A DNA stretch of 64,000 nt from an uncultured Alcanivorax sp. (GTDB lineage Bacteria; Pseudomonadota; Gammaproteobacteria; Pseudomonadales; Alcanivoracaceae): assembly GCF_947258575.1 (NCBI RefSeq), contig NZ_CAMYIV010000005.1, positions 186,001 through 250,000 of the forward strand, given 5' to 3'. Below the pieces are notes generated by a model. That model ran no database searches. It worked only from the letters and a program-made list of their open reading frames with translations, and had not been told where the DNA came from. The translations under genes were made by a program, and so were the position numbers. Shown here piece by piece: positions 1 to 8,510 of the stretch; within the stretch, counting starts at the first letter, position 1, and each line of letters starts with the position of its first letter.

Positions 1-129
1 CTCGGCCTGGGCTTCCAGGTAGCGAAAGCGAACCGGGGCAAAGCGGGCTGCGCCCTGATCGCGCAGGCTCGCCAGCTGTTCGGTCATGGCACTGAGCGAG
101 GGCGTGTTGAGGCTAGGAGCATCAGCCAT
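1..129 (-). CDS. DUF2894 domain protein, N-terminal part only (cut by window edge)
   Basis: Only the first 43 codons are present; the gene continues left of the window. It begins MADAPSLNTPSLSAMTEQLA and continues with a charged, helix-forming stretch. The ATG overlaps the end of the upstream OmpA-like gene by 8 bases, so the two are probably translationally coupled. The DUF2894 assignment rests mainly on context: DUF3348, DUF802, OmpA-like and DUF2894 genes are known to travel together. Function is unknown. If the operon is a Zorya-like system this would be one of its two cytoplasmic accessory proteins. The C-terminus, which would confirm the family, is not visible. Confidence 0.65.
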   Translation of the reverse strand, partial: MADAPSLNTPSLSAMTEQLASLRDQGAARFAPVRFRYLEAQAE

Positions 130-793
130 TGCCGTCGGCTCCTTCTGCCTGGCTGGCATGCTGGGCGGTACTGACCTTGGCGCCCTGGCGGGGCACGGTG
201 GTCAGTTCTACCCGGCGGTTCTGGGCCCGGGTGGTATCGCTGTCGTTGGGCACCACCGGCTGGTGGGGGCCGAAGGCGGCGGCGAACACCTGGTCAGCGG
301 GCATGCCCTGGTTGATCAGGGTGCGCGTTACGGTGAGTGCCCGCTGGGCAGACAGGCCCCAGTTGTCCTGATAACGGCGGTTGCCACGCTGAATCGGCAG
401 ATCATCGGTGAAGCCGCTGACCATCAGTAGTTCGTCGTGCTGGTCGAGAAACACCTGCAGCGGCTTGGCCAGATCGCGCAGCAGTTCCTCGCCCTCCGGC
501 TGTAGCTGGTCCGAGTTGAGCTGGAATAACACGCTGCCGCTGATGCCGATGCGGCCATCGCGGAAGGTGACCCGGCCACTGGCCAGGGGGTCGGCCAGCG
601 CCTCTTCCAGGGCCTGGCGGCGCTGCTCTTCGGCCACCCGCCGGGCCTTTTCCTCTTCCAGTGACTGGCTCAGCTCCAGCTGGATGCCGATGACCCACAC
701 CAGCACCAGCACCAGAATGCCCACCAGGGCAGCCATCAGATCGGAGAAGATGGCCCAGACGGATGAGCTGTCGCTGTCGTGAAGATCGTCCAT
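122..793 (-). CDS. OmpA/MotB-like membrane protein (ZorB-like stator)
   Basis: This 223-residue protein has a short cytoplasmic N-terminus and one membrane helix at about residues 14-37. The helix starts WAIFSDLMAAL and carries an Asp (D18), where MotB, TolR and ZorB hold their proton-carrying Asp. A short coiled coil (about 40-68) follows, then an OmpA-like peptidoglycan-binding domain (about 72-197) with the usual NRRVEL signature near its end. The start codon overlaps the stop of the DUF802 gene by one base (TGATG), which implies coupled translation. It is the likely rotor/stator partner of the MotA-like protein encoded upstream, anchoring the complex to the cell wall. It is not flagellar MotB: no motility genes are nearby. 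Confidence 0.85.
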   Translation of the reverse strand: MDDLHDSDSSSVWAIFSDLMAALVGILVLVLVWVIGIQLELSQSLEEEKARRVAEEQRRQALEEALADPLASGRVTFRDGRIGISGSVLFQLNSDQLQPEGEELLRDLAKPLQVFLDQHDELLMVSGFTDDLPIQRGNRRYQDNWGLSAQRALTVTRTLINQGMPADQVFAAAFGPHQPVVPNDSDTTRAQNRRVELTTVPRQGAKVSTAQHASQAEGADGNG

Positions 794-3057
794 CAGTTGA
801 CCTCGCTGGTCGGGCGTTCTTCGCTGTGGGCGTCGTTGCCGTTGGCGCCGCTGTTGGCGTTATTGAGCGTACCGAGGGCGTCGATCACTTCCTTCTGCGA
901 GGCCATGCTCAGTTCGATTACCTCGCGGGCCTGCTCCACGTAGTAGTTGAGCTGTTCGTCGGCCCGGGCGGAGGACTGTTCCAGACGACTTTCCACCTGT
1001 TGCAGGTTGTCCAGCAGCTTGTCGTTGGCGTCGCTGAACACCTGCACGGCGGTGGCGAAGGCATCGCTGAGGCTGGCCACTTCGGCGGCGCTACCGGACA
1101 CATCGCCGGCCACCTGGTCGAGCTGCTCGCTCTGTGCGCTGACCTGCTGGGCGAAGGTGTCGCTGACCTGGGTCAGGGTGTCGCTGGCGGTGGTGATCAG
1201 GGTTTCGATGGCATCCCGTTGGGCGCCAGCCGCATCGCGCTGACCGCTGAGCAGGGTGTCCAGCTCGGCCATGATGCGGCGGCGCTCTTCCAGCAGCTCG
1301 TTGTCCCGTTCGCTGCTGCGGGTCATTTCCTCGCGCAGGCGGCTGATCACTTCTGCGGCCGCTTTCGGAGTTTCCGAGGCGGTTTCGATCAGGCGGGTCA
1401 TGGGCGCTTCCAGGGCGGTGCCCAGGCGGCCCAGGTGCTCGCTGACGGTGCCTTCCAGCTGTGCCAGGCGCTCGCTGGCGGCCTCGCTGCGGCCGGCTTC
1501 CGCGTCACGCAGGGCAATCAGTTCCTCGCGCACGGTGGTCACCAGGGTCTCCAGGCCGGTTTTTTGGCCGTCCAGCAGGCCGGTGGCGCTGTCCTGGAAC
1601 TGGCTGTTGTGCGCGCTCAGGGCGCTGCGCAGTTCGCTGATCAGGGTGGTGCCGGAGGCCTGCTGCGCGTCGATGCCGTCGCGCCACTGGGCGGCGGCCT
1701 GATCGCTGACTTCACGGAACTGGCCGGTGACGGCGGTGAGCTGCTCTTCGCTGGTGCGGGCCAGCTGCTGCTGGGTCTCGCGCACTTCCTGCAGCAGGCT
1801 GTGGCCGGTGTCTTTCTGCTCGGCCAGGCCCTGTTGCCACTGTTGCAGAGCCTGCTCACTGGCGCTGCGGAATTGCTCGGCGATGGTTGCCAGTTGCTGT
1901 TCGCTGGCGTTGCCCAGCTCTGCCTGGGTGCTGCGCATCTGTTCGAGCAGCTGGCTGCTGTTGTCCCGGAACTGGTCGTGGTGGGCGGCCAGGGAGGTGC
2001 TGATATCGTTGACCAGCCGGGCGCTGGTCTGCTGGTGCTGCTCAAGCCCGTGCTGCCAGTGTTGGGCAGCGGATTCGGTGGTCTGGTGGAACCGCTCGGT
2101 GAGGGTGGCAAGCTGCTTTTCGGTAATGGCGTTGAGGCTCTCGTGGGTGCCCTGCACCTGCTGGCTCAGGTCGGCCAGGGATTGCTTCATGATCGGCTGG
2201 ATGTTTTCCACCGCCAGGCGGCTGCTGTCCGCCAGGGTTTCCTTCAGCGACTGGCTGACGGAATCCGCCAGGGTGCGGTACTGGTCGGTGAGGGTGTGGT
2301 GGAAATCCTGCTGGTTGCGGGTCAGGGACTCGCTGAGCTGTTCGCCCATCTGCTCCATGCGCCCGGTGAGCCCCTGCAGGGCGTCGACCAGCTCCGGGAA
2401 GATGCGGGATTGATCCTGCAGGGCGGTGTAGGCGGACTGACGCTGGTGATCCAGGGAGAAGGCATGCAGTTCCAGGTCCACCCGGTCGTCCAGCTTGCGC
2501 GATACGGTCATGCGGTCGCGGCGGCACAGGGCGGCGCTGAGGCCCAGCATGGCAGAGGCGGCCACACCGGCAATGGAGGTGCCGAAGGCCAGGCTGAGCC
2601 CGGCGATGGGGGCGGCCAGGGCGCTGCGGATGGCGGTGAGTTCGCTGCTGCCATCCAGGGCGGTGGCGGCCCCTTGCAGGGTGACGATCATGCCCACGAA
2701 GGTACCCAGCAGGCCCAGCATCACCAGCAGGCCGGTGAGGTAGGGGGTCAGCTGGGGGCCGGGCAGGGGCGCCGGGTGGCCGTCGATGCGGCGGTGCACC
2801 GCGTGGCGCAGGCTGCCGGGCAGGGCCTTGAGCCAGTGAGTCAGGCCATCGCGGCTTTCCGGCAGGTCATCGAGCTGCCGGTCCAGGGTGGCGGTGGTGC
2901 GGCGAAAGCGCACCAACTCGGCAAAGCCCAGGGTATAGGCGGCGGCGATGATCAGGGTCACGGTCAGGGCCACCGGGTTGCTCAGAAAGGTGGCGGCGAT
3001 CCAGACCACGGCAATGGCGCCGAGGAGAAAGGGGACAGCAAAAAGAAAGCGTCTCAT
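793..3057 (-). CDS. DUF802 protein: MotA/TolQ-like membrane domain with long coiled-coil tail (ZorA-like)
   Basis: This 754-residue protein has two hydrophobic helices near the N-terminus (about 5-45). Two more lie at about 100-125 (LLGTFVGMIVTLQGAA) and 148-175, a pattern like the MotA/TolQ/ExbB proton channel. The remaining ~570 residues are a Gln/Glu/Ala/Ser-rich, repetitive coiled coil (recurring LEQMRSTQAELG- and LLQEVRETQQQLA-like units). That architecture matches the ZorA motor subunit, whose tail extends into the cytoplasm. It could also be read as a chemotaxis-like coiled coil, but no methyl-accepting signalling hairpin is evident. The start overlaps the DUF3348 stop by four bases (ATGA). 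A long open frame on the opposite strand is a GC-bias shadow. Confidence 0.85.
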   Translation of the reverse strand: MRRFLFAVPFLLGAIAVVWIAATFLSNPVALTVTLIIAAAYTLGFAELVRFRRTTATLDRQLDDLPESRDGLTHWLKALPGSLRHAVHRRIDGHPAPLPGPQLTPYLTGLLVMLGLLGTFVGMIVTLQGAATALDGSSELTAIRSALAAPIAGLSLAFGTSIAGVAASAMLGLSAALCRRDRMTVSRKLDDRVDLELHAFSLDHQRQSAYTALQDQSRIFPELVDALQGLTGRMEQMGEQLSESLTRNQQDFHHTLTDQYRTLADSVSQSLKETLADSSRLAVENIQPIMKQSLADLSQQVQGTHESLNAITEKQLATLTERFHQTTESAAQHWQHGLEQHQQTSARLVNDISTSLAAHHDQFRDNSSQLLEQMRSTQAELGNASEQQLATIAEQFRSASEQALQQWQQGLAEQKDTGHSLLQEVRETQQQLARTSEEQLTAVTGQFREVSDQAAAQWRDGIDAQQASGTTLISELRSALSAHNSQFQDSATGLLDGQKTGLETLVTTVREELIALRDAEAGRSEAASERLAQLEGTVSEHLGRLGTALEAPMTRLIETASETPKAAAEVISRLREEMTRSSERDNELLEERRRIMAELDTLLSGQRDAAGAQRDAIETLITTASDTLTQVSDTFAQQVSAQSEQLDQVAGDVSGSAAEVASLSDAFATAVQVFSDANDKLLDNLQQVESRLEQSSARADEQLNYYVEQAREVIELSMASQKEVIDALGTLNNANSGANGNDAHSEERPTSEVN

Positions 3058-3830
3058 ACGGTCTTGCTTACCTCGTTATGGGTGGACTGGTTGCCCGTCG
3101 CATCGGCGACAAGGGCGTCCAGCAGGCCGAGTATGGGTTCCTGGCGGGCGTCCAGCTCGGCAAGTAACAGCAGTTGCAGTTCACGCCGGAACTGGCTCAG
3201 CCACCCCTGTGGGGCGAGCCAGTCTTCGACGGTATGAAAGGGATCACGGGTGTCCCAGAGTGTGTGATAGCGTTTTTCCAGAAAACCGGGCAGGGCGCCG
3301 AAGCAGTGGCGCACGTAGCCGCTCAGGCTTTGTTCAAATACCGCATCCAGTTCCGCCAGCCGGGCCATGGCCTGGCTGTGGCCGCTGAGGATACGGCGGG
3401 CCCGCTGGCGCAGGTTGCTGAGCCCGGCAATCATCTGCCGTTGATGGGCCTGATAGAAGCGTTCGTAGGCACCAAAGGTGGGGCGTTTGTCGGCCTGGGC
3501 GTCGTCCTTGAGCGGCGGCAGGGGAATCACCGAGGCGGCTTTTTCCCCGGCGAAGCTGCGGCTCAGGTGGGCCAGCAAGGCGTCGCGGCTTTTCAATAGG
3601 TCCGCCTGCAGGCGCTCGGCGGCGTCCGGGCTGGCCTCGAAGGGACCTTTGGGGCGGTATTGATTGGCACCGTCCAGAGCGATGGCATCGGACAGATCGA
3701 ACAGCCGCCCCAGACGCTCGGCAAAATCACCGTGGCTGGCCCGGGCCGCCTTGCGATCCAGCTGTGTCAGCAGCGCCACCAGGCGGCTGCCGGCGGGGCC
3801 GGATTGTGAAGGTGCGTGCGTCCTATGCAT
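3054..3830 (-). CDS. DUF3348 domain protein
   Basis: This 258-residue soluble protein is predicted to be mostly alpha-helical, without a signal peptide or membrane segment. The N-terminal region (GSRLVALLTQLDRKAAR) and overall length fit DUF3348. It is the first gene of the four-gene operon, and its stop overlaps the next start. Biochemical function is unknown. From context it is a cytoplasmic partner of the MotA/MotB-like pair and the best candidate for an effector or sensor that acts with the tail. No nuclease or helicase motif could be recognised by eye. Confidence 0.75.
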   Translation of the reverse strand: MHRTHAPSQSGPAGSRLVALLTQLDRKAARASHGDFAERLGRLFDLSDAIALDGANQYRPKGPFEASPDAAERLQADLLKSRDALLAHLSRSFAGEKAASVIPLPPLKDDAQADKRPTFGAYERFYQAHQRQMIAGLSNLRQRARRILSGHSQAMARLAELDAVFEQSLSGYVRHCFGALPGFLEKRYHTLWDTRDPFHTVEDWLAPQGWLSQFRRELQLLLLAELDARQEPILGLLDALVADATGNQSTHNEVSKTV

Positions 3831-4047
3831 TCTCTTGGTTATCCATACTGCAGGGTGTTCTGGAGCGAGCCGGCCATTCTAATCGGGAAAGGGCGGGGAT
3901 GATAATGCGTCTGTCGGTTGCGCGCTGCTGGCGATGGCAAGGTTGGGGTGGTGAAATGGGTTCAGCTTGGGTGGCGAGCTGCGCCGCTATCGTTGGTGTG
4001 CGGGGCGAGTCGCTATCGGAGCCTGTCGGCTGGAGGAGAATCCGGTA

Positions 4048-4269
4048 ATGCAAACAACACGGATAATAACGGTGATGCTGCTTCTCGCGGGCTGCCAGCC
4101 CATGCCGGGTAGCGATCGTGACCAATATTGCTGCCTGGGTTCGGCGGGGTATCAGTGGTGTCCGGCCAGCGATTCCTGTGAGCGGCCCTGGGAATTGGCG
4201 CAAGAGAAAGGCTTTGAGCGCAGCCTGGCGGCCTTTGATGAATACTGCATGGGCCAGACTCAGCCATGA
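4048..4269 (+). CDS. Small Cys-rich lipoprotein, unknown function
   Basis: This 73-residue product has a lipoprotein signal peptide ending in the lipobox LLAGC. The mature part carries five further cysteines (a CC pair and three singles) in about 55 residues. The start was set at the ATG preceded by GGAGGAG at a good distance; an in-frame upstream start would lose the signal peptide. It is probably anchored in the outer or inner membrane with disulfides in the periplasm. No family was recognised. It converges on the phospholipase D-like gene that follows. Confidence 0.6.
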   Translation: MQTTRIITVMLLLAGCQPMPGSDRDQYCCLGSAGYQWCPASDSCERPWELAQEKGFERSLAAFDEYCMGQTQP

Positions 4270-4323
4270 AAGGTAAGCCGCTCTTTTTTGGCAGCGCGCC
4301 AGCCTGTTTTCGGAGCGTACGGT

Positions 4324-5886
4324 TTAAATCTGCGACTCAATCGGTACCCAGGACAATAGCCAGACCCGAAACCGTTGCCAGCGAGAGGTTTCCGGATCGT
4401 TTTCACGGATAACGGCGTCGCCGTTATCCGTTGCCTGCCATTGCAGTTTTTGTTCTTCATTGAGAGAAAGTTGCCAGGCGGAATCGGCGGCGACCCAGCG
4501 ATCAAACAACTGGCTGAGTTGCTGGTTGAGCGCTTCGCTTTCAATCAGCAGACCGACTTCCGTGTTCTGTATCAACGAACGGCCATCCAGGTTGACCGAG
4601 CCGATAAAGCTGCGGTCGTGGTCAATGACAAAGGTCTTGGCGTGCAAGCTGGCGCGGGACTCCCCCTGGAACCAGCGCATGCGTTGACGCTGCCCGGCTT
4701 CGGCGCGAAGTTCCCACAGGCCCACGCCACTTTCCAGCAGCGGTTTGCGGTAGCGCGAGTAGCCACTATGCACGATGGCCACATCGGTGGTACTCAGGGA
4801 ATTGGTGAGAATGCTGATGTCCACGCCGGCGGCTTCCTTGTCGCGAAACAGGGCGACACCGCGTTTGCCAGGCACAAAATACGCGGAACTGATCTGCAGC
4901 CGCTCTTCGGTGCTGTCCAGCATTCTCTTGAGGTCTTCCACCAGGAAGGTGTCCCGCGGTGTGTCGGTATGTGAGAGAGCCTTGCCCGGAGGGTCGGCAT
5001 AAAGGATTGCCGTACCCCATTCCAGGGGGACTTCCCCGGCCACCAGTTTGCGAGCCAGGCTGGAGCCCCGCAGGGCATCGACGAACTCGCTGTCACGCTG
5101 TTCGACCAGGAAGGCGTGCAGGGCCTCGCGCGTTTGCGCCAGGGACATGTCCGAATTCTCTGCATCCAGTACCCGATCCACCGGCAGAGAGGCCTCGCTG
5201 TTCCAGTAGTCGTCGAAACTTTGCATGCCGGCCTGAACCACCGGCCCAGTGGTCAGCACATCCACATCCTGGAAATCCAGATGCGTATTGGAAAAGTATT
5301 CGTCACCCAGGTTGCGACCGCCGGCAATCATTACCAGGGAATCAGCCAGCATCAACTTGTTGTGCATGCGGTGGTTGGTGCGCCCGAAAGTGAAGGCCAT
5401 TTCCATCAGCCGCAGGGGGCCGCCCCGGGCCTTGACCGGATTGAACAGGCGGATCTGGATGTTGGGATGGTCGTGGAGGGTGGCCACCAGAGGGTTGTCC
5501 ACGCGGGTGCCCAGATCATCCACCAGCACGCGCACTCGTACGCCCCGGTCTGCCGCTTCCAATAGCCGGCTGATAATGATTCGCCCAGTGGTGTCGTTAC
5601 TGAAGATGTAGTACTGCAGGTCCAGGGATGCGCGGGCGGTTTCAATCAGTGATACCCGGGCAATAAACGCGGAAAGGCCATCATGCAGTAAATAGAAACC
5701 GGACTGATGATCTTGCCGGCGGTCGCCAAGAGCGGCTTGCGTGGCATCGACCAGGGGCCCCTGTGTCGGGGGAGGGAGGGCGCCGCTGTGTAGCCGCTCA
5801 CCGGGGTGGAAACTGTTGCAGCCATGGAGAAAGGCGGCAACAACAATCAGCGTCAGACGAACAGAGAGAGTGAGGGTGGGGTTCAT
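4324..5886 (-). CDS. Phospholipase D-family lipoprotein (cardiolipin synthase-like, ClsC type)
   Basis: The 520-residue protein has two HKD catalytic motifs, HNKLMLADS at about residue 175 and HAKTFVIDHDRS at about 416. These are the signature of phosphatidyl transferases and phospholipases D. Its N-terminus has a lipobox (LHGC, Cys23), so it is probably a membrane-anchored lipoprotein. Two PLD domains, a length near 500 and motifs such as DLQYYIF resemble ClsC-like cardiolipin synthases, which join phosphatidylglycerol with another phospholipid. Substrate cannot be told from sequence. The gene is followed upstream on the same strand by a small helical protein gene with only a 19-base gap, so they may be co-transcribed. 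Confidence 0.85.
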   Translation of the reverse strand: MNPTLTLSVRLTLIVVAAFLHGCNSFHPGERLHSGALPPPTQGPLVDATQAALGDRRQDHQSGFYLLHDGLSAFIARVSLIETARASLDLQYYIFSNDTTGRIIISRLLEAADRGVRVRVLVDDLGTRVDNPLVATLHDHPNIQIRLFNPVKARGGPLRLMEMAFTFGRTNHRMHNKLMLADSLVMIAGGRNLGDEYFSNTHLDFQDVDVLTTGPVVQAGMQSFDDYWNSEASLPVDRVLDAENSDMSLAQTREALHAFLVEQRDSEFVDALRGSSLARKLVAGEVPLEWGTAILYADPPGKALSHTDTPRDTFLVEDLKRMLDSTEERLQISSAYFVPGKRGVALFRDKEAAGVDISILTNSLSTTDVAIVHSGYSRYRKPLLESGVGLWELRAEAGQRQRMRWFQGESRASLHAKTFVIDHDRSFIGSVNLDGRSLIQNTEVGLLIESEALNQQLSQLFDRWVAADSAWQLSLNEEQKLQWQATDNGDAVIRENDPETSRWQRFRVWLLSWVPIESQI

Positions 5887-5905
5887 TCCTGATCAGCAGG
5901 ACGAA

Positions 5906-6223
5906 CTAGTCGTCCTGCTCGTCCTTGTCGTCCATATTGCGCGAGGCGGTGCGGGCGTCTTCCAGAGCCGCAAACTGTTCCGAAATCAGTGAGCCCACTT
6001 CCTGATTGACCTTGCGAATGGTGTCGTACACCAGGCCGATGGTCTTGCGCTGTTTCTCTTTCAGATTGCTGGCCCGTTCTTCAAACAATCCCAGTTTTTC
6101 CAGTGCGTCGAAGGGCAGGCTGGCGATATGCTGGTGTACCTCTTCCACGGTGGTGGCGCCATCGTCGATGGCTTCCTGAATCATGTCCTTGAGCAGTTCT
6201 GCTCGTTCAGCGGTTTTTTTCAT
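5906..6223 (-). CDS. Small helical cytoplasmic protein, unknown function
   Basis: This 105-residue product is strongly charged and predicted almost wholly alpha-helical, ending in an acidic tail (DDKDEQDD). It has no signal peptide or membrane segment. The pattern recalls phasin-like or coiled-coil adaptor proteins, but no family can be named. It lies just upstream of the phospholipase D-like gene on the same strand. Confidence 0.65.
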   Translation of the reverse strand: MKKTAERAELLKDMIQEAIDDGATTVEEVHQHIASLPFDALEKLGLFEERASNLKEKQRKTIGLVYDTIRKVNQEVGSLISEQFAALEDARTASRNMDDKDEQDD

Positions 6224-6416
6224 TACCTGCGTGGCCTGTCAGTGAAATCATTTCCAGCAATGTAACGGAATACCCGGGATGCAGCCACAATTGTGGTGTC
6301 TGCGCTGACCGATTGTCCTACGTAATACACCGTTACAGGGTGCTGTCTTGACCCTGAGGGAACAATCGGGCCAATCTGGAACCGCATTCATGCAGCGACT
6401 TCAAGGAGTCATAATC

Positions 6417-6698
6417 ATGGAAAATGCCAAGCAGATGCTTGCCGACATCAAGGGCAAGCTGGATGAACTGGAAGCGGAACTGGAGCAGCTGGAAGCCCGG
6501 GGTGTCGGTGCCAATGGGGATTCCAGCATAGAAGCGGAGCGCCACCAGTTGGCACTGCAGGATGTGCTCACCGATTTGCAGCAGCGTATTGATGAATACC
6601 ATGAGCTGGCCGACATGGATGCCGATGGCCAGGGCAACTGGCAGCAACTGGATAGCGACCTGAAAGATCTCAATAGCGACCTTTATGGCGCCAACTGA
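6417..6698 (+). CDS. Small acidic coiled-coil protein, unknown function
   Basis: This 93-residue protein starts MENAKQMLADIKGKLDELEA and consists mostly of Leu/Glu heptads. A short acidic segment (DMDADGQGNWQQLDSD) near the end resembles a calcium-loop pattern, though that is weak. The start was chosen because AAGGAG sits nine bases upstream. Longer in-frame starts at 6348 or 6390 lack a comparable ribosome site. No family recognised; the protein is probably cytoplasmic and self-associating. Confidence 0.65.
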   Translation: MENAKQMLADIKGKLDELEAELEQLEARGVGANGDSSIEAERHQLALQDVLTDLQQRIDEYHELADMDADGQGNWQQLDSDLKDLNSDLYGAN

Positions 6699-6822
6699 AT
6701 GTTCGCTATGTAGGCCGGGCAGTGTCGCCTTGCCATGAAGAGAACACGCCCTCCGGTCTCCATTGACCGGCTCCTGTCATGATGGGGCGGGTTATCCGTG
6801 CGCAAACGCCGCCGTCGTGTTT

Positions 6823-7001
6823 CACCACAGAGTGCACTGAGTAAAAATCATCACTTTTTTCTGTGTGTAGGGTGGATTAGCCGTAGGCGTAATCCACAAG
6901 CAACTCGCAATCGGTGGGTTACGCCTACGGCTAACCCACCCTACATTTACCTCGAAGAAACGGGGTTTCCCTCAGTGAACTCTGTGCCCTCTGTGGTAAA
7001 A
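6823..7001. repeat. Nested inverted repeat, GTAGGGTG family
   Basis: The inner arms are 6867-6897 and 6914-6944, 31 bases each, matching at about 29 positions when folded. They begin GTAGGGTGGATTAGCCGTAG. An outer, looser inverted repeat (CACAGAGTGCACTGAG near 6826; CTCAGTGAACTCTGTG near 6971) encloses it. The element fills the 311-base gap between the small coiled-coil gene and nhaD. A related element lies at 21607-21687. Confidence 0.85.
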
Positions 7002-7010
7002 CAGATTTCC

Positions 7011-8246
7011 CTACATCACCAGCAATTGCCCCAGCCCCAACACGGCCACAAACCCCACGCTGTAGGCCACCAGCAGATAAAGAAAATAGCGCAGGTAGCT
7101 GACGAAGGTCAGCGCTTCCACCTTGCTCATGGCGATCACCCCGGCGGCGGAGCCGATCACCAGCAGGGAGCCACCCACGCCCACCGAATAAGTCAGTGAC
7201 AGCCATTCTGGCAAGGTCATGTCGATACCGGAATTGAGCAGGGCTGCGGTCAGGGGCACGTTGTCGAACAGGGCCGAGGCGATTCCCACCAGGAAGTTGG
7301 CGGCCACCGGCGGCATCAGATCATACAGCGCCGGGAAGTAGGCCAGCATCCCCAGTTCCTTGAGCATCCCCACCAACAGCAAAACGCCCAGGAAAAACAG
7401 CAAGGTATCGAATTCGATCTTGCGGATATATTCCAGTACCGGTTCGTCCTTGTTGAGGAACTGCACCACCAGGAACATCAGCGACAGGCCGAACAGGAAG
7501 CACAGCACCGGCGGAATGCCGAACGCCACGTTGGCGCCAATGGTGCCTACAATGGTGGCGAAGAACAGCACCGCAATGACCTTGTCGCCTCGATCAATGA
7601 CAGTCTCCTGTTTCTTGATCACTACCTCGCCGCTGAGCCCCAGCGACAGCATGCCCGCCAGTACGGCAACCGCACCGGCGGCAGGCAGGCTGAGCAGAAG
7701 CAGGTCGGGAATTTCCACCTTGTCCGCCAGAAAGATCATCAGCGTGGTGACGTCGCCGGTGATCAGCGCAGTACCGCCCGCATTCACCGAGAACACCACC
7801 AGGACCACATAGCGCAGCAGCTTTTCCGCCGGTAGTTTCAAATTCATCAGCACGGCAATGCACACCAGGGTGGCGGTGATGTTGTCTGCCAGGGAGGAGA
7901 ACAGGAAGGCGAACAGGCCGGTGAGCAGCATCAGCTTGCGTTCGCTGATGCGGGTGGGCAGCAGGCGGTTGACGATGCTGTCGATAATGCCCTTGCCGGA
8001 CAAGTAGGCGACGAAGGTCATGGCGGCCATCAGGAACAGCCACAGGGTGGCGATATCCAGCAGGTTTTCGTCCAGCCGTTCCATCAGGACGTGGTGGCTC
8101 AGGTGGGCCGGCGGGGCGATGAAATACAGCAGCCAGGCCAGGGAGCCGAAGAACAGAGTGGTCTTGGCCTTGTCGATGTGGACCATGTCTTCGACGACGA
8201 TGGACAGAAAACCCAGTGCGACCAGGATCAGTAAAACGGTGCTCAT
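7011..8246 (-). CDS. nhaD: NhaD-type Na+/H+ antiporter
   Basis: This 411-residue integral membrane protein has about 11-12 hydrophobic helices. It begins MSTVLLILVALGFLSIVVED and contains conserved NhaD features such as SLADNITATLVCIA and FDNVPLTAALLNSG. NhaD antiporters of the ion transporter superfamily expel Na+ or Li+ in exchange for protons at alkaline pH and are common in marine and halophilic bacteria. It appears to be a single-gene unit, read away from the Fur-controlled imelysin locus. Upstream RBS GAGAGG is at a normal distance. Confidence 0.9.
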   Translation of the reverse strand: MSTVLLILVALGFLSIVVEDMVHIDKAKTTLFFGSLAWLLYFIAPPAHLSHHVLMERLDENLLDIATLWLFLMAAMTFVAYLSGKGIIDSIVNRLLPTRISERKLMLLTGLFAFLFSSLADNITATLVCIAVLMNLKLPAEKLLRYVVLVVFSVNAGGTALITGDVTTLMIFLADKVEIPDLLLLSLPAAGAVAVLAGMLSLGLSGEVVIKKQETVIDRGDKVIAVLFFATIVGTIGANVAFGIPPVLCFLFGLSLMFLVVQFLNKDEPVLEYIRKIEFDTLLFFLGVLLLVGMLKELGMLAYFPALYDLMPPVAANFLVGIASALFDNVPLTAALLNSGIDMTLPEWLSLTYSVGVGGSLLVIGSAAGVIAMSKVEALTFVSYLRYFLYLLVAYSVGFVAVLGLGQLLVM

Positions 8247-8413
8247 GACGGGCCTCTCTCACGGCAGGGAGGTGTTGAGGGTGAGGGCGGCGGTATTCTA
8301 GGCCCTTTGTGAACCCGGTTCACCACTAATCCCGCTTTTATTTACTGTGAACGCCCCGGGCATGAAAAAAAATCCCCATGAAAGAGCAAATTTGCTGCCT
8401 TGCCCCTTTAAAT

Positions 8414-8434
8414 TAATGCGAATAATTCGCATTA
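8414..8434. promoter_or_regulatory. Probable Fur-binding site (perfect 21-bp palindrome)
   Basis: The sequence TAATGCGAAT-A-ATTCGCATTA is a perfect 10-1-10 palindrome. It resembles the Fur box pattern of gammaproteobacteria (NAT-rich hexamers with the central AATAATT). It lies about 77 bases before the start of the first imelysin gene, where a promoter is expected. Iron-repressed transcription of the imelysin/di-haem operon is inferred. Confidence 0.75.
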
Positions 8435-8510
8435 TTGTGTCCTGACGTTTTTGGGTGCCCCTGTGACTGGCGCCTGTTCACTTGCCGTTACACGATATTC
8501 GAGGAATTCC

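Noticed and set aside
763-3237. An 824-codon open frame on the plus strand opposite the DUF802 gene
   Set aside because: Gly/Gln/Ala/Val-rich composition without domains; a shadow of the GC-rich coding strand of DUF802.
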